A DNA stretch of 64,000 bases from Ciceribacter lividus (GTDB lineage: Bacteria; Pseudomonadota; Alphaproteobacteria; Rhizobiales; Rhizobiaceae), in contig NZ_QPIX01000008.1 in NCBI RefSeq assembly GCF_003337715.1, positions 1 through 64,000 of the forward strand, read 5' to 3'. The position numbers and the translations under genes are program-made. Below are positions 8,425-17,465 of the stretch, in pieces. Positions within the stretch are counted from its first letter, which is position 1, and each line of letters opens with the position of its first letter. The notes below the pieces were generated by a model. That model was given only the letters and a program-made list of their open reading frames with translations, was not told the DNA's origin and made no database searches.

Positions 8425-9620
8425 ACTCCGAAAAGCGAGCTTTTCTGCCTTATGGCAGGCAGTTTTTGGATGAATCTGATCGCGAGGCCGTGATTGCGGC
8501 GCTCGAAAGCGATTATTTGACCACGGGACCGGAGGTCGAGCGTTTCGAAGCTGACCTTTGCCGCCACACCGGCGCTGAACACGCGGTCGCCTGCTCCAAC
8601 GGGACCGCAGCGCTTCACCTTGCTGTTCTGGCACTCGGTATCGGCAAGGGCGACAAGGTTATCGTTCCGTCTATCACTTTTCTCGCTACGGCAAACGCTG
8701 TTCACTTGTGTGGCGGAGAGGTGATCTTTGCCGATGTCGATCCCGATACCGGAATTATGACGCCTGAAACGCTCGAGGAAGCGGCAAAACGTGCGGGGGG
8801 AGGTTTCTCCGCCGTAATCCCTGTGCATCTAGGAGGGCAATGCGCCGATATGGCAGCGGTTGCAGCCATTGCAAGGTCTTGTGGCGCGGCAATAGTCGAA
8901 GACGCTTGCCATGCACTTGGTAGCGTTACCTCCGATGGCGCCGTCGGTGCATGCGTCCACTCGGATGCGGTTGCGCTGTCTTTTCATCCGGTCAAGACGA
9001 TAACCACAGCCGAAGGTGGCGCCGTCCTCACCCGACAATCCTCACTCGCGAAAAAGTTGCGCGCCCTGCGAAACCACGGCATGACGCGCGATCCGACTGA
9101 ATTTCTTGACCACGATCTCGCACTCGCGCCTGACGGCTCGGTCAACGATTGGTACTACGAACAGCAACAACTCGGGCTGAACTATCGTCTTCCCGATCTC
9201 AACTGTGCTCTCGGACGTTCGCAGCTGGCCAAGCTCGACCGGCTTGTCGAGAGGCGGCGGGCGCTTGTCGCGCACTATGACGCGCTGCTCCGGCGGCTCA
9301 GTGACAAAGTGCGTCCGGTCACTCGACTTTCTGGTCAAGAGCCCGGCTGGCACCTCCAGGTGGTGCTTATAGACTTCGAGTCCGTGGGTAAGGATCGCGC
9401 TCAGGTAATGCGCGAATTGCGCGCTCGCGGGATCGGTACGCAGGTTCATTATATTCCCGTTCATCGCCAGCCTTGGCAGCGACAGAAGTGCGGACCCGCG
9501 AACCTTCCGGGTGCAGATACCTATTACAAACGTTGCCTCTCCCTCCCACTTCACGCCGGTATGAGCGAAGGTGATGTCGATTTTGTCGTCTCGGAACTCG
9601 CCGATATCCTGGAGGGTTGA
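8421..9620 (+). CDS. pseC: UDP-4-amino-4,6-dideoxy-N-acetyl-beta-L-altrosamine transaminase
   Basis: This PLP-dependent aminotransferase (399 aa, DegT/DnrJ/EryC1 fold) adds the C4 amino group to the PseB product using glutamate. Visible features are the N-terminal LPYGRQFLDESDREAV typical of PseC, DYLTTGPEVERFE, SNGTAALHLA for phosphate binding, VEDACHALGS with Asp161, and SFHPVKTITTAEGG with the Schiff-base Lys192. Translation is coupled to pseB by a 4-base overlap at 8421, and pseG follows 2 bases after its stop. The family and step are clear; the substrate follows from the complete operon. Confidence 0.9.
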   Translation: MNSEKRAFLPYGRQFLDESDREAVIAALESDYLTTGPEVERFEADLCRHTGAEHAVACSNGTAALHLAVLALGIGKGDKVIVPSITFLATANAVHLCGGEVIFADVDPDTGIMTPETLEEAAKRAGGGFSAVIPVHLGGQCADMAAVAAIARSCGAAIVEDACHALGSVTSDGAVGACVHSDAVALSFHPVKTITTAEGGAVLTRQSSLAKKLRALRNHGMTRDPTEFLDHDLALAPDGSVNDWYYEQQQLGLNYRLPDLNCALGRSQLAKLDRLVERRRALVAHYDALLRRLSDKVRPVTRLSGQEPGWHLQVVLIDFESVGKDRAQVMRELRARGIGTQVHYIPVHRQPWQRQKCGPANLPGADTYYKRCLSLPLHAGMSEGDVDFVVSELADILEG

Positions 9621-9622
9621 CG

Positions 9623-10603
9623 ATGGGTCGAACGTTACACTTTATCGCAGACTGCGGTCCTAGCATCGGATTAGGACACGTAATGCGATGCGCTGCGATC
9701 GCATCGCAGGCCCGTGACGCCGGCGTCAATGTCGTTCTGGAGACTGCGCTCCCCGACCATCCGGCATTGGGCAGATGGAGACAACTTGGCTCGCAAATCC
9801 TCCGCGGAGCCGATCTTCCGCCGCTGGACGAACGTCCACCAGCAGATGAGACTGTTATTGTACTAGATCGTTATGGTACGCCGCCTGTGACCGGGGCAGC
9901 TTTGAAAGCGATAGCACCACTTTGTGTCATAGATGACCTCGGGGATACTGTCTGGCCTGCCGACCTCGTCATCAACCCCAATCCGGGAGCCGACGTTGTC
10001 TTCGCAAATGCCTATGCTCAAGCGGAGACCTGTCTTCTCGGCGCGGCATATGCCCTGATAAGACCCGAGATCGCCAACGCCGGTAGCCGAGAGCAGGAAG
10101 GAGGCCTCCTGATTACTGCCGGTGGGGGAGAGATGGCGCGGCTCTGCCTCGATCTAGCACAAAGCGTCGAGCGCGCCGGATGCCGTGTCTCAGTCGAGGT
10201 TGCCTGCGCAAGTGCCCGCCCCGACGGTCTGCGCGATGAAGTCATCTGGCACCACAATAGCGACCTAGCATCAGTCATGCCCGAAGCCGGTGCAGTGCTC
10301 TGCGCGGGCGGAGTCACTGCGCTTGAAGCGGCAAGTCTCGGCAAACCGCTCATCTTGATGATCCTCGCCGAGAACCAACGTGCTGGCGCAGAATGGCTCG
10401 TCGATCATGGGGCAGCCGTGTTGCTCGACCGGCCGGGCATGGCGGGTGAAACCGTCCGTCGGCTCCTTGCCAATCCTGTGGCACTTAGGGCGATGGGCGA
10501 GGCCGCTCAGAAGACTGTTGACGGCTTTGGCAGCGTCAGGGTCTTTGCAGCCATCGAAAGCCTGTTCGATCACACCAGAACGAGATCCGTGGAGGCCCGA
10601 TGA
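9623..10603 (+). CDS. pseG: UDP-2,4-diacetamido-2,4,6-trideoxy-beta-L-altropyranose hydrolase
   Basis: PseG removes UDP from the diacetamido sugar to give the free hexose used by the synthase. The 326-aa GT-B-like protein begins with GLGHVMRC, placing the catalytic His at residue 19 in the GxGHxxR motif that defines the family. VLCAGGVTALEAASLGKP is the nucleotide-binding loop in the C-terminal half. The ATG at 9623 is six bases after GGAGGG (9611-9616); a TTG at 9617 overlapping the pseC stop is less likely. It overlaps the next gene by 4 bases. Confidence 0.88.
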   Translation: MGRTLHFIADCGPSIGLGHVMRCAAIASQARDAGVNVVLETALPDHPALGRWRQLGSQILRGADLPPLDERPPADETVIVLDRYGTPPVTGAALKAIAPLCVIDDLGDTVWPADLVINPNPGADVVFANAYAQAETCLLGAAYALIRPEIANAGSREQEGGLLITAGGGEMARLCLDLAQSVERAGCRVSVEVACASARPDGLRDEVIWHHNSDLASVMPEAGAVLCAGGVTALEAASLGKPLILMILAENQRAGAEWLVDHGAAVLLDRPGMAGETVRRLLANPVALRAMGEAAQKTVDGFGSVRVFAAIESLFDHTRTRSVEAR

Positions 10604-11364
10604 CCCGTACTGTTGCCATTATACAGGCCCGCTTCGCCTCAACGAGACTTCCGGGCAAAATCATGCTTTCACTCGGAAATTCGACGGTTCTCGCAGAAGT
10701 TATCGCACGCTGCCTGCAGGTCGTAGGCGTCGATGAGGTCTGCTGTGCAGTTGCAGAGGGGATTGCAAGTGACGTGATTGCAGCCGAGGCAAGGAAGTCG
10801 GGAGCATCCGTTTTTGTTGGCGCCGGCGACGACGTACTTGCGCGATATATCGGCGCTGCCCGCATGAGCCGCGCGGACGTCATCTTGCGGGTAACCAGCG
10901 ACTGCCCTCTGATTGATCCCGGAGTTTGCTCTGATGTAATTGCGGTGCGAAGCCGCTTCGATCTCGACTACGCCACCAACAATCTGCCGCCGGGCTTTCC
11001 GCACGGGCTGGACTGTGAGGCATTTAGCCGTGATGCCTTGGAGGATGCTTTCGAAAAGGCGGCACTTCCAGCGGACCGTGAACATGTGACTCCTTTTCTC
11101 AGGCGGGAAAGTTGCTTCACACGGATGTCGGTACGGGCGCCTGACGCAAGCTATGCGCAGCAACGGTGGACGCTGGATCACCCGGAAGACTATATTTTTG
11201 TCTACAATGTATTTCGGTTGCTCGGTGGAGAAAGAGCTCCATGGATGGAACTTGCTCGCCTAGTTCAGGAGCGACAGGATCTACTCGGGATAAACGCCTC
11301 TCGTGTGGACACGGCAAGGCTGAGATCGTCAATCCTTCTGGCGGATCCTGAGGCGCATCGATGA
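10600..11364 (+). CDS. SpsF/PseF-type CMP-pseudaminic acid cytidylyltransferase
   Basis: The 254-aa protein should activate pseudaminic acid with CTP. It belongs to the SpsF branch rather than the NeuA-like branch of PseF: the loop is IIQARFASTRLPGKIM rather than IPARGGSKR. Other motifs are LARYIGAA, VTSDCPLIDP (metal-binding Asp) and REHVTPFLRR, then RWTLDHPEDY. In the Bacillus sps operon SpsF and SpsG occupy the same roles as PseF and PseG, which supports the call. It is coupled by ATGA to pseG, has GGAGG at 10591-10595, and is followed after 10 bases by the synthase gene. Confidence 0.8.
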   Translation: MTRTVAIIQARFASTRLPGKIMLSLGNSTVLAEVIARCLQVVGVDEVCCAVAEGIASDVIAAEARKSGASVFVGAGDDVLARYIGAARMSRADVILRVTSDCPLIDPGVCSDVIAVRSRFDLDYATNNLPPGFPHGLDCEAFSRDALEDAFEKAALPADREHVTPFLRRESCFTRMSVRAPDASYAQQRWTLDHPEDYIFVYNVFRLLGGERAPWMELARLVQERQDLLGINASRVDTARLRSSILLADPEAHR

Positions 11365-11374
11365 GAGGATACTC

Positions 11375-12433
11375 ATGATGAGACCCTACAGCATTGATTC
11401 GCGCAGCATCGGCACGGGCGATGCGGCTTTCGTCATCGCCGAGGTAGGTATTAACCATTGTGGTGATCGCGAGAGGGCGATCGAGATGTGCCGTGTAGCA
11501 CATGAGTGCGGCGCCGACGCAGTCAAGTTCCAGACCTTTTCAGCAGAAGAGTTCTGCGGCGATCCCGCCCAGCTCTTCACCTATCGCTCTCAAGGGCGAG
11601 AGGTGACGGAGTCTTTGCTCGACATGTTCGAGAGACACGAGCTGTCGAAACCGGACTGGATCGCCATCGAGCGCGCCTGTCGGGAAATTGGTATTACGTT
11701 CTTTTCGACACCCCAGAATGTTTCGGATCTCGAACTTCTGCTCGAGCTCGACGTCCCTGCCATCAAGATCGGATCGGACGATTTCACCAACCTTCCACTT
11801 ATAGAGGCCTATTCGCGAGCCGGACTACCGCTGATCCTCTCCTCGGGCATGAGCAATCTTGCCGAGGTGCACAGTGCCCTTGATGCCGCCGGTTGGTTTG
11901 AGGGCGGGGAGGTGGCGCTCCTGCTCTGCACGTCAATGTATCCAACTCCCCCCGAGGAGGTACATCTCGCGCGTCTGACAACGCTGCAAAACGCCTTCCC
12001 CGGACTCGTCACCGGATTCTCCGACCATACGATCGGTTCCCAGGCGGCGGCCATGGCGACGGGCTTGGGGGCGAAGATATTCGAGAAACACTTTACGCTC
12101 GATCGTGGCCTTCCTGGTCCTGACCATTGGTTTTCAGAGTCGCCGGAGGATCTTGCAGCCTGGATCGAGGCGATTCGGACTGCGGAACGTATCGTCGGGC
12201 AGCCGTATGTACGCGCTGCCGCCGGCGAGAACGGCATGAAGACGCTGGCCCGGCGTAGCGTCGTTGCGCTCTTCGATATCGTTGAAGGTGAAGAGCTAGG
12301 ACCTCATAACATCGGGGCACGCCGTCCCGGTGGCGGTCTGCCCCCTTCCTTTCTTAGTAGCATCACCGGTCTGAGGGCATTGCGCTCCTTGCCGCGCGGC
12401 AGCGTTCTGAGCTTTGGAGATTTTGGCAGATGA
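11375..12433 (+). CDS. pseI: Pseudaminic acid synthase
   Basis: PseI condenses the 2,4-diacetamido-trideoxy-altrose with phosphoenolpyruvate to form pseudaminic acid. The 352-aa protein has the NeuB catalytic barrel with EVGINHCGD, AVKFQTF, FFSTPQNVSDLELL, KIGSDDFTNLPLIE, SSGMSN, GFSDHTIG and EKHFTLDRGLPGPDHWFS. It ends in an SAF antifreeze-like domain of about 60 residues (LARRSVVALFDIVEGEEL and LRALRSLPRGSVL). Two ATGs, 11375 and 11378, are possible after GAGAGGA. The next gene overlaps it by 4 bases. NeuB, LegI and PseI are close relatives, so specificity rests on the neighbouring PseB and PseC. Confidence 0.85.
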   Translation: MMRPYSIDSRSIGTGDAAFVIAEVGINHCGDRERAIEMCRVAHECGADAVKFQTFSAEEFCGDPAQLFTYRSQGREVTESLLDMFERHELSKPDWIAIERACREIGITFFSTPQNVSDLELLLELDVPAIKIGSDDFTNLPLIEAYSRAGLPLILSSGMSNLAEVHSALDAAGWFEGGEVALLLCTSMYPTPPEEVHLARLTTLQNAFPGLVTGFSDHTIGSQAAAMATGLGAKIFEKHFTLDRGLPGPDHWFSESPEDLAAWIEAIRTAERIVGQPYVRAAAGENGMKTLARRSVVALFDIVEGEELGPHNIGARRPGGGLPPSFLSSITGLRALRSLPRGSVLSFGDFGR

Positions 12434-12909
12434 ACGAGGATCACGACAACACATTTGCCCACACGCTCTCGCAAGCTATCCACTTTCCCCCCAACCCCTT
12501 TCACCCCTTGGTGTGGATGCTCGGCGAACCGGAAATCGCGGAAGGTGTATTTATCGGAGGGCTGACTATCGTCAACGCGACGGGTGCGCGACTTGTCATC
12601 GGGAAAAACTGCGACATCGCATCGTTTGTTTCCATCAATTGCGCCGATTCCCACAAGCGTTGCATCGGTCTAGCCGACGAAATAGAACGCGGAGACATCA
12701 TTCTCGGCGACCACGTTTTCGTTGGCTCACACAGCGTAATCAAAGGCGGCACCACCATCGGCCATAATTCCGTGATCGCCGCTGGAACAGTTGTGCCGAC
12801 GGGTGAAATCCCGCCCTATTCGCTCGTGTCAGGAAATCCGGGAACGGTGCGGGTTGGCTACTACGAAGACCGGGTCGCAACTCGTGAAAATCCCGACATG
12901 GGGACCTGA
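12430..12909 (+). CDS. Hexapeptide-repeat acyltransferase, candidate PseH replacement
   Basis: The 159-aa product has left-handed beta-helix repeats: VFIGGLTIVNATGARLVIGK, then CDIASFVSINCADSHKR, DHVFVGSHSVIKGGTTIGHN and SVIAAGTVVPTGEIPPYSLV. His in the DSHK region could be the catalytic base. Such enzymes transfer acetyl or other acyl groups from CoA to amino sugars. The pse operon otherwise lacks the N-acetyltransferase PseH, normally a GNAT protein, and this gene is coupled to pseI by ATGA, so it probably N4-acylates the PseC product or adds a decoration later. The donor and position acylated are inference. Confidence 0.75.
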   Translation: MNEDHDNTFAHTLSQAIHFPPNPFHPLVWMLGEPEIAEGVFIGGLTIVNATGARLVIGKNCDIASFVSINCADSHKRCIGLADEIERGDIILGDHVFVGSHSVIKGGTTIGHNSVIAAGTVVPTGEIPPYSLVSGNPGTVRVGYYEDRVATRENPDMGT

Positions 12910-12952
12910 GATGCGGACGGAATTTCGGGATGCATATCATGAAGGCTGTGTG

Positions 12953-13639
12953 ATGTCCGATATTGTTCTATCGGCACACCAACCTGCGTATCTGCCGTGG
13001 CCCGGATACATCGAGAAGATCGCGCGTGCGGACGTCTTTGTTTTTCTCGATGACGTCCAGTTCGAGAAGAACAGCTTCACCAACCGAAATCGTATTAAGA
13101 CGGCGAACGGGCCCACTTGGCTCACAGTTCCCATTCTTGCGAAAGGTCACATCAACAAGTCGATGATGGATCTGAGGATCGACGAAACTCGGGATTGGCG
13201 TTCCAAGCACCTGAAGTCCATCGAAGGAGCCTACCGCCGTTGTAGTGCTTTTTCTCACGTATTTCCAATCGTTGAAGGCTGGATCTCCAATCCTGAGGAT
13301 GGCTTTGTAGATTATTGCTGGAATCAACTGCTTGGCTGGGTGAAGGAGGCCGGCATAACGACGCACCTTGTGCGTTCCAGCACACTTGGCATCGCCAGTC
13401 GGAAGTCAGATCTTGTGCTTGACCTATGCCTCACCTTCCATGCCACGCGTTATATTTCCGGCGCGCTGGGAACCAACTATTTGGATATTTCTTCGTTTGA
13501 AGAGAAAGGCATCTCAGTAGTATTTCAGGATTTTCAAATGGACCACTACCCCCAACCGTGGGGCGAGTTCATACCCTATTTAAGCACAGTGGATTACTGG
13601 TTTTCGACCGGTCAACTGCCAAACTTCAGATCACGCTGA
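12953..13639 (+). CDS. WbqC family protein
   Basis: The 228-aa protein belongs to the WbqC family, found in many O-antigen and nonulosonic acid clusters and of unsettled biochemical role. The N-terminal signature LSAHQPAYLPWPGYIEKI, then FVFLDDVQFEKNSF and NRIKTANGPTWLTVPI are typical; the C-terminal part has SGALGTNYLD and FIPYLSTVDYWFS. ATG 12953 has GAAGG at 12941-12945 and gives the standard family start; an upstream ATG at 12911 is possible. It is the last gene of the pse operon and ends 21 bases from the convergent deacetylase gene. Family members may act in N-acyl modification of sugars, which is inference. Confidence 0.8.
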   Translation: MSDIVLSAHQPAYLPWPGYIEKIARADVFVFLDDVQFEKNSFTNRNRIKTANGPTWLTVPILAKGHINKSMMDLRIDETRDWRSKHLKSIEGAYRRCSAFSHVFPIVEGWISNPEDGFVDYCWNQLLGWVKEAGITTHLVRSSTLGIASRKSDLVLDLCLTFHATRYISGALGTNYLDISSFEEKGISVVFQDFQMDHYPQPWGEFIPYLSTVDYWFSTGQLPNFRSR

Positions 13640-13660
13640 CGTAGCAAGACTCCGAGATCG

Positions 13661-14347
13661 TCAGGGCGTTTTTCCGCGCAAGATCCGGCGCGCCAGCACA
13701 AAGGCCTCTGCCGCTTCCACACCGACGGTTGCGCCCCGCCAACGGGCAAGATGTTTCACTGCCTCATAGGAGCGCGTGTGCGGCCAAGGTCGCATCTCGT
13801 GCGCATATTCAGCAAGAGCCTGCATTTTATCATCCAGGTACGGCGAAATCTCTACAAACCAGTTCGGCACGAAAGCCGCCCCGGTGGGGTCCAATTGCCA
13901 TTCTGTGGAGGATGCGACTTCGAAAAACAATATCGTATCCACCCCGATACCCGGTTGCGCTCGGCACGCAGTCGCAACGGCTTGGGATACGACACGATGG
14001 TCGACGTTTAGATCATGTGGATGGTGGGTATAGATCGTATCCGGCTGAAACTCATGGATCTGTGCCTCGACGAATTTAGCCACGTCGAGAAGCGCGACAG
14101 TATCCATCGCGTTGTCGGGGAAATCGCCAAAGACCACCCGATCGACCCCTAAACGTGCATTCGCCTCGCGCGCCGCCCGACGGTGAGCGTCGAGATCAGC
14201 TTCGCTAACTGCACCCCTGGCAGTCAGGCCCTGCGCAACGATAACGGTGCGAACAATATGTCCAGCCGTACAATGCGCCCGTATCGAGCCCCCGCAACCG
14301 AGAATCTCATCATCTGGATGAGCCGCCACCACCAGTATTCGCCGCAC
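13661..14347 (-). CDS. PIG-L family deacetylase
   Basis: The 228-aa protein is a zinc-dependent LmbE/PIG-L-type deacetylase. It begins with RRILVVAAHPDDEILGCGGS, where the AHPDDE metal site is formed, and has THHPHDLNVDHR, supplying the third metal ligand. These enzymes remove N-acetyl groups from GlcNAc-type sugars. GTG 14347 gives the usual family start and has GGAGG at 14352-14356, although the spacing is short. An ATG at 14407 would overlap the upstream gene and add 20 residues. In this locus it could generate a free amine that is then re-acylated, for example by the hexapeptide acyltransferase, but this is inference. Confidence 0.8.
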   Translation of the reverse strand: MRRILVVAAHPDDEILGCGGSIRAHCTAGHIVRTVIVAQGLTARGAVSEADLDAHRRAAREANARLGVDRVVFGDFPDNAMDTVALLDVAKFVEAQIHEFQPDTIYTHHPHDLNVDHRVVSQAVATACRAQPGIGVDTILFFEVASSTEWQLDPTGAAFVPNWFVEISPYLDDKMQALAEYAHEMRPWPHTRSYEAVKHLARWRGATVGVEAAEAFVLARRILRGKTP

Positions 14348-14384
14348 ATTTCCTCCTTCTATCACGTCTTTCGTCGAGATTTGG

Positions 14385-17300
14385 TCAGACCGGTTGCCGG
14401 AAGCCATATTCTGCGAGGTCAGCAATATGCGTCACATGTAGGTCGCCATTGGCAAGATATCGGTCCACACATTCCTTATTCCATCCCCATCTTGTTACAC
14501 TTGCGGCTCGCAGCACCGAGAGCTTCGAATAAGGATAGGGAATAATGACTTCGTCACCGACGAGGTAGGAGATCAATTGCCTTGCTCGAAGTTGCGTGGC
14601 TGGGTTGACTGACTGGGATCCTCGCGTGGTAATCAGCGCCGCATAGTTCGCTCGGTCCGTTGGCGCCAGCACCTCAATCGGATGATCGAGTACTCCCCAT
14701 TTAGCGGAGACAATCACCGGCACCCCCTGCGCAAGGCATTCCAGAGTTGCCGTTCCATGCCACAGCGTTACCAGATCAGTGTACCGCATGATTTCTGGCA
14801 AATTGAACCAACGATGACCAAGAACAATGCAATTATCCGGCAGCGGCACCTCAATAAGATCACTAAACATCTCGTTCGGATCTGCTATCTCGCGGATGAC
14901 CTCATAAGGATGTGGTTTGATGACAAGAAGAACGTCATCGAGACCACGCACCACTTCGATAGTATGGTTTAGCCAGTCTGCCATGTCCCGATGGGCCGGC
15001 CCCCCTTCCTCCTCTATGGCGATGTCATAGGTGATCTTGCCGGGCAAGCAGACGACCTTCCCACCCCTGGCTCGATGGGCCACGAGACGGTCGTAGGCGG
15101 CCTTCGCCGCTTCCGATCCGTCACCGGGAGCACGCCGAAGCCGGAGAATTTCGTCACTCTCGCGTTCGGCCTCTCCATCTGCGGTCCTTCGGCTCAGCCA
15201 CTCCTCGAACGCTCGTCTGGTGGCGTGGATACAAACGCGCTGATCGGGATTACGGGTGAGGTTCGCCACAGAAACGGTCGATCCAGCCTGGTTTGTGTTG
15301 TTATTCTTGTACTGCTCATAACCTGCATTGAATTCGACATATTCGATCGGCAACTGCCGTGAACAACGAGCAGCGAATTGCTTGTAAATGCAGGCGGGGG
15401 AGTAATGCGTCATCGAGCTGAAAATCAGGACACGCTTGCCGGTTTGCTTACTCCAGTTGGCAAGTCGCTCACACATCTGCATGGCGACGTCAGCCCGCAC
15501 CATGCCGTCCTTGGCGAGTTCGTCCGCCTGTTTGCCCTCGATAATGCGATAGCGACGCTGCGCAGTCGCTATTCTCTCGGTAATGGGCTGATAGAGATCA
15601 TAGCCATTGCGCTCGATGTTCCGCTGATACCCGCCCGGCCAGTCAGGATGCGGACCGCTTGCCTGTTCGGCATCGACGAAACGGCGGCCTGTCGGATCAA
15701 TCGCACCGTTCAACGCCTTCAGCTCGGGATCAGCAGGCTCAAATGGCAAGACCGACGGAGAATCCAAGTATACCGTCTCGTAGCCACGTCGGCGCATTTC
15801 ACAAGCGGCGATCCCCGTCCACAACATAACCAGCGGCGACCGTTGTGTAAGAATAGCAACGACGCCTTTCGCAGGTTCGGCCACTGCAACCGAGGAAATC
15901 AGTTCACCGGTGTCAACCACGATCTGAAGCCAGTCAAGGCGCAAGCGAAGCGCGGCATTTCCGTTCTCTCTCCCGCTGTATTCTAGTTCAACCTCGAGAG
16001 AGGACCGCGCCTCGGTAATCGCGTCGATCATTTCATCTCGCCTGCCGAGCGCATTCAGCGCCTCCGCCGCAATGATCGCAAGCTCGGCGTTATTGCCTCT
16101 CTGTCGCTGCACTCTTATCGCAATCTCAAGAGCCTCTTGTGGCTCACCCATCCGAAGGAGGTAGTTTGCTAGACTCGTTGAAAGCGCGGCGTCATGCGGC
16201 ACAAGTTCTATGCCACGCCGACAAAGATCGACCGCCTCTCGAACCCGGCCTGCCTTGACCATCATAGCCGCCCAACTGCGCATCCAACCACCGTCCCCGG
16301 GCAACGCAGTAAGACCTTCGGAGCAGATTTCATCGATCGCGTTCCAGTCGCATCTTCGAGAAAGTCGATCGAGCAACCTATGGGCCAGCGCGAGCCACTC
16401 GGGATTTGCCTTTAAAAAGCCCCGAGCGCGGAAGTTCGCCTCCGTCTCTATGCCGGCATCGGCCAGTAACGTGTCTATCCTGATCGCGCGCCGCAAATCG
16501 GCAGGCTCAAGTTCCGCCAACCGCCTCGCCGCAACAGCCGGGCGTTCCGCCTCGGCCTCGACATAGAAGGACTCAACTTGGGGTCGTACTCTCACATCCT
16601 CAAGCGCAGCCGAAAAAACGTCCGCGAAATAGGCCATTCTGCCTGCATCGCGAGCGACCCGAACGAGGCTGTCCCAGCCCTCGACCGGAACGCCGTTCTC
16701 GATCGTCATGCTCCGAAGCTGAGACCAAGTCTCCTCGCAGTCGGTGCCGTGCAGCGCCACCAGAGCGGAGAGAAATTCCTCGCGGACGAGTCTGCCTCTG
16801 ATGTCCGCTGCCTGCGCCGGCGTGAGGGCAAGATTTTCGCTTCGCCGAAGCCACATTATTGCCGCTTCGTGTCGGCCACAGGCACTTTCAACGTCGCACA
16901 ACAGTATCGCGAATGCCGGCTGTTTGCCTGCGGCGATCTCCAAGCCCTTGGCACATTCGGCAGCGTCCTCGCAGCGCCCTCGCCGGAGAAGGACCCGCGT
17001 AACCGTATCTCGCAAGCTTAAATGATCGGGATTTTCGGACTGACGGCGGAGAATTGTGGCTACAAGCTGCGACGCCTCCGGCTGTTTACTGATCAACCGC
17101 CCCGCCGAAACCGCGAGCGCAATATCTTCCGGATCTCCGGCAAGTGCAGCGTCTAATAAGTTGAAGCCTTCCGCCGGGCAGACACCACGTATGAGTGCAC
17201 GTGCAACTTCGACCAACACACCTCTCATAGCCGCGCCGCTGAAATGAATGCTGAGAACCCAACCCCGAGCTTCCTCTGCTGCCGCGTGCGAATAGAGCCG

Positions 17301-17465
17301 CAGTCCCTCATGAACGAGCTGCTCTCTGGACAGACTTTCCGCTGCATTCGTGGGGTCAGGTATGCTGACTGCACCTTTGCCATCGGCCGAAATTAACAAA
17401 ACAACCCCCAAGTTCAACCATAGGTGAAATTGCGCGTAGAAATCACGGTACACCGGCAAAGTCAA
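14385..17465 (-). CDS. Large TPR-like protein with C-terminal glycosyltransferase-like domain
   Basis: The product is about 1000 aa. Residues ~90-520 are helical repeats resembling TPRs, for example RLVPHDAALSTSLANYLLRM-type and GEPQEALEIAIRVQRQRGNN segments. The C-terminal ~480 residues look like a capsule-type GT-B enzyme: TGKRVLIFSSMTHYSPA, FNAGYEQYKNNNTNQAGSTV, LLVIKPHPYEVIREIADPNE and LWHGTATLECLAQGVPVIVS, the latter resembling a nucleotide-sugar loop. The first codon is a TTG and the true start is uncertain, with several GTG or TTG codons in the first 40 residues. It precedes the PIG-L gene on the same strand. It is a candidate transferase for the nonulosonic acid, as inference. Confidence 0.6.
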   Translation of the reverse strand: MTLPVYRDFYAQFHLWLNLGVVLLISADGKGAVSIPDPTNAAESLSREQLVHEGLRLYSHAAAEEARGWVLSIHFSGAAMRGVLVEVARALIRGVCPAEGFNLLDAALAGDPEDIALAVSAGRLISKQPEASQLVATILRRQSENPDHLSLRDTVTRVLLRRGRCEDAAECAKGLEIAAGKQPAFAILLCDVESACGRHEAAIMWLRRSENLALTPAQAADIRGRLVREEFLSALVALHGTDCEETWSQLRSMTIENGVPVEGWDSLVRVARDAGRMAYFADVFSAALEDVRVRPQVESFYVEAEAERPAVAARRLAELEPADLRRAIRIDTLLADAGIETEANFRARGFLKANPEWLALAHRLLDRLSRRCDWNAIDEICSEGLTALPGDGGWMRSWAAMMVKAGRVREAVDLCRRGIELVPHDAALSTSLANYLLRMGEPQEALEIAIRVQRQRGNNAELAIIAAEALNALGRRDEMIDAITEARSSLEVELEYSGRENGNAALRLRLDWLQIVVDTGELISSVAVAEPAKGVVAILTQRSPLVMLWTGIAACEMRRRGYETVYLDSPSVLPFEPADPELKALNGAIDPTGRRFVDAEQASGPHPDWPGGYQRNIERNGYDLYQPITERIATAQRRYRIIEGKQADELAKDGMVRADVAMQMCERLANWSKQTGKRVLIFSSMTHYSPACIYKQFAARCSRQLPIEYVEFNAGYEQYKNNNTNQAGSTVSVANLTRNPDQRVCIHATRRAFEEWLSRRTADGEAERESDEILRLRRAPGDGSEAAKAAYDRLVAHRARGGKVVCLPGKITYDIAIEEEGGPAHRDMADWLNHTIEVVRGLDDVLLVIKPHPYEVIREIADPNEMFSDLIEVPLPDNCIVLGHRWFNLPEIMRYTDLVTLWHGTATLECLAQGVPVIVSAKWGVLDHPIEVLAPTDRANYAALITTRGSQSVNPATQLRARQLISYLVGDEVIIPYPYSKLSVLRAASVTRWGWNKECVDRYLANGDLHVTHIADLAEYGFRQPV

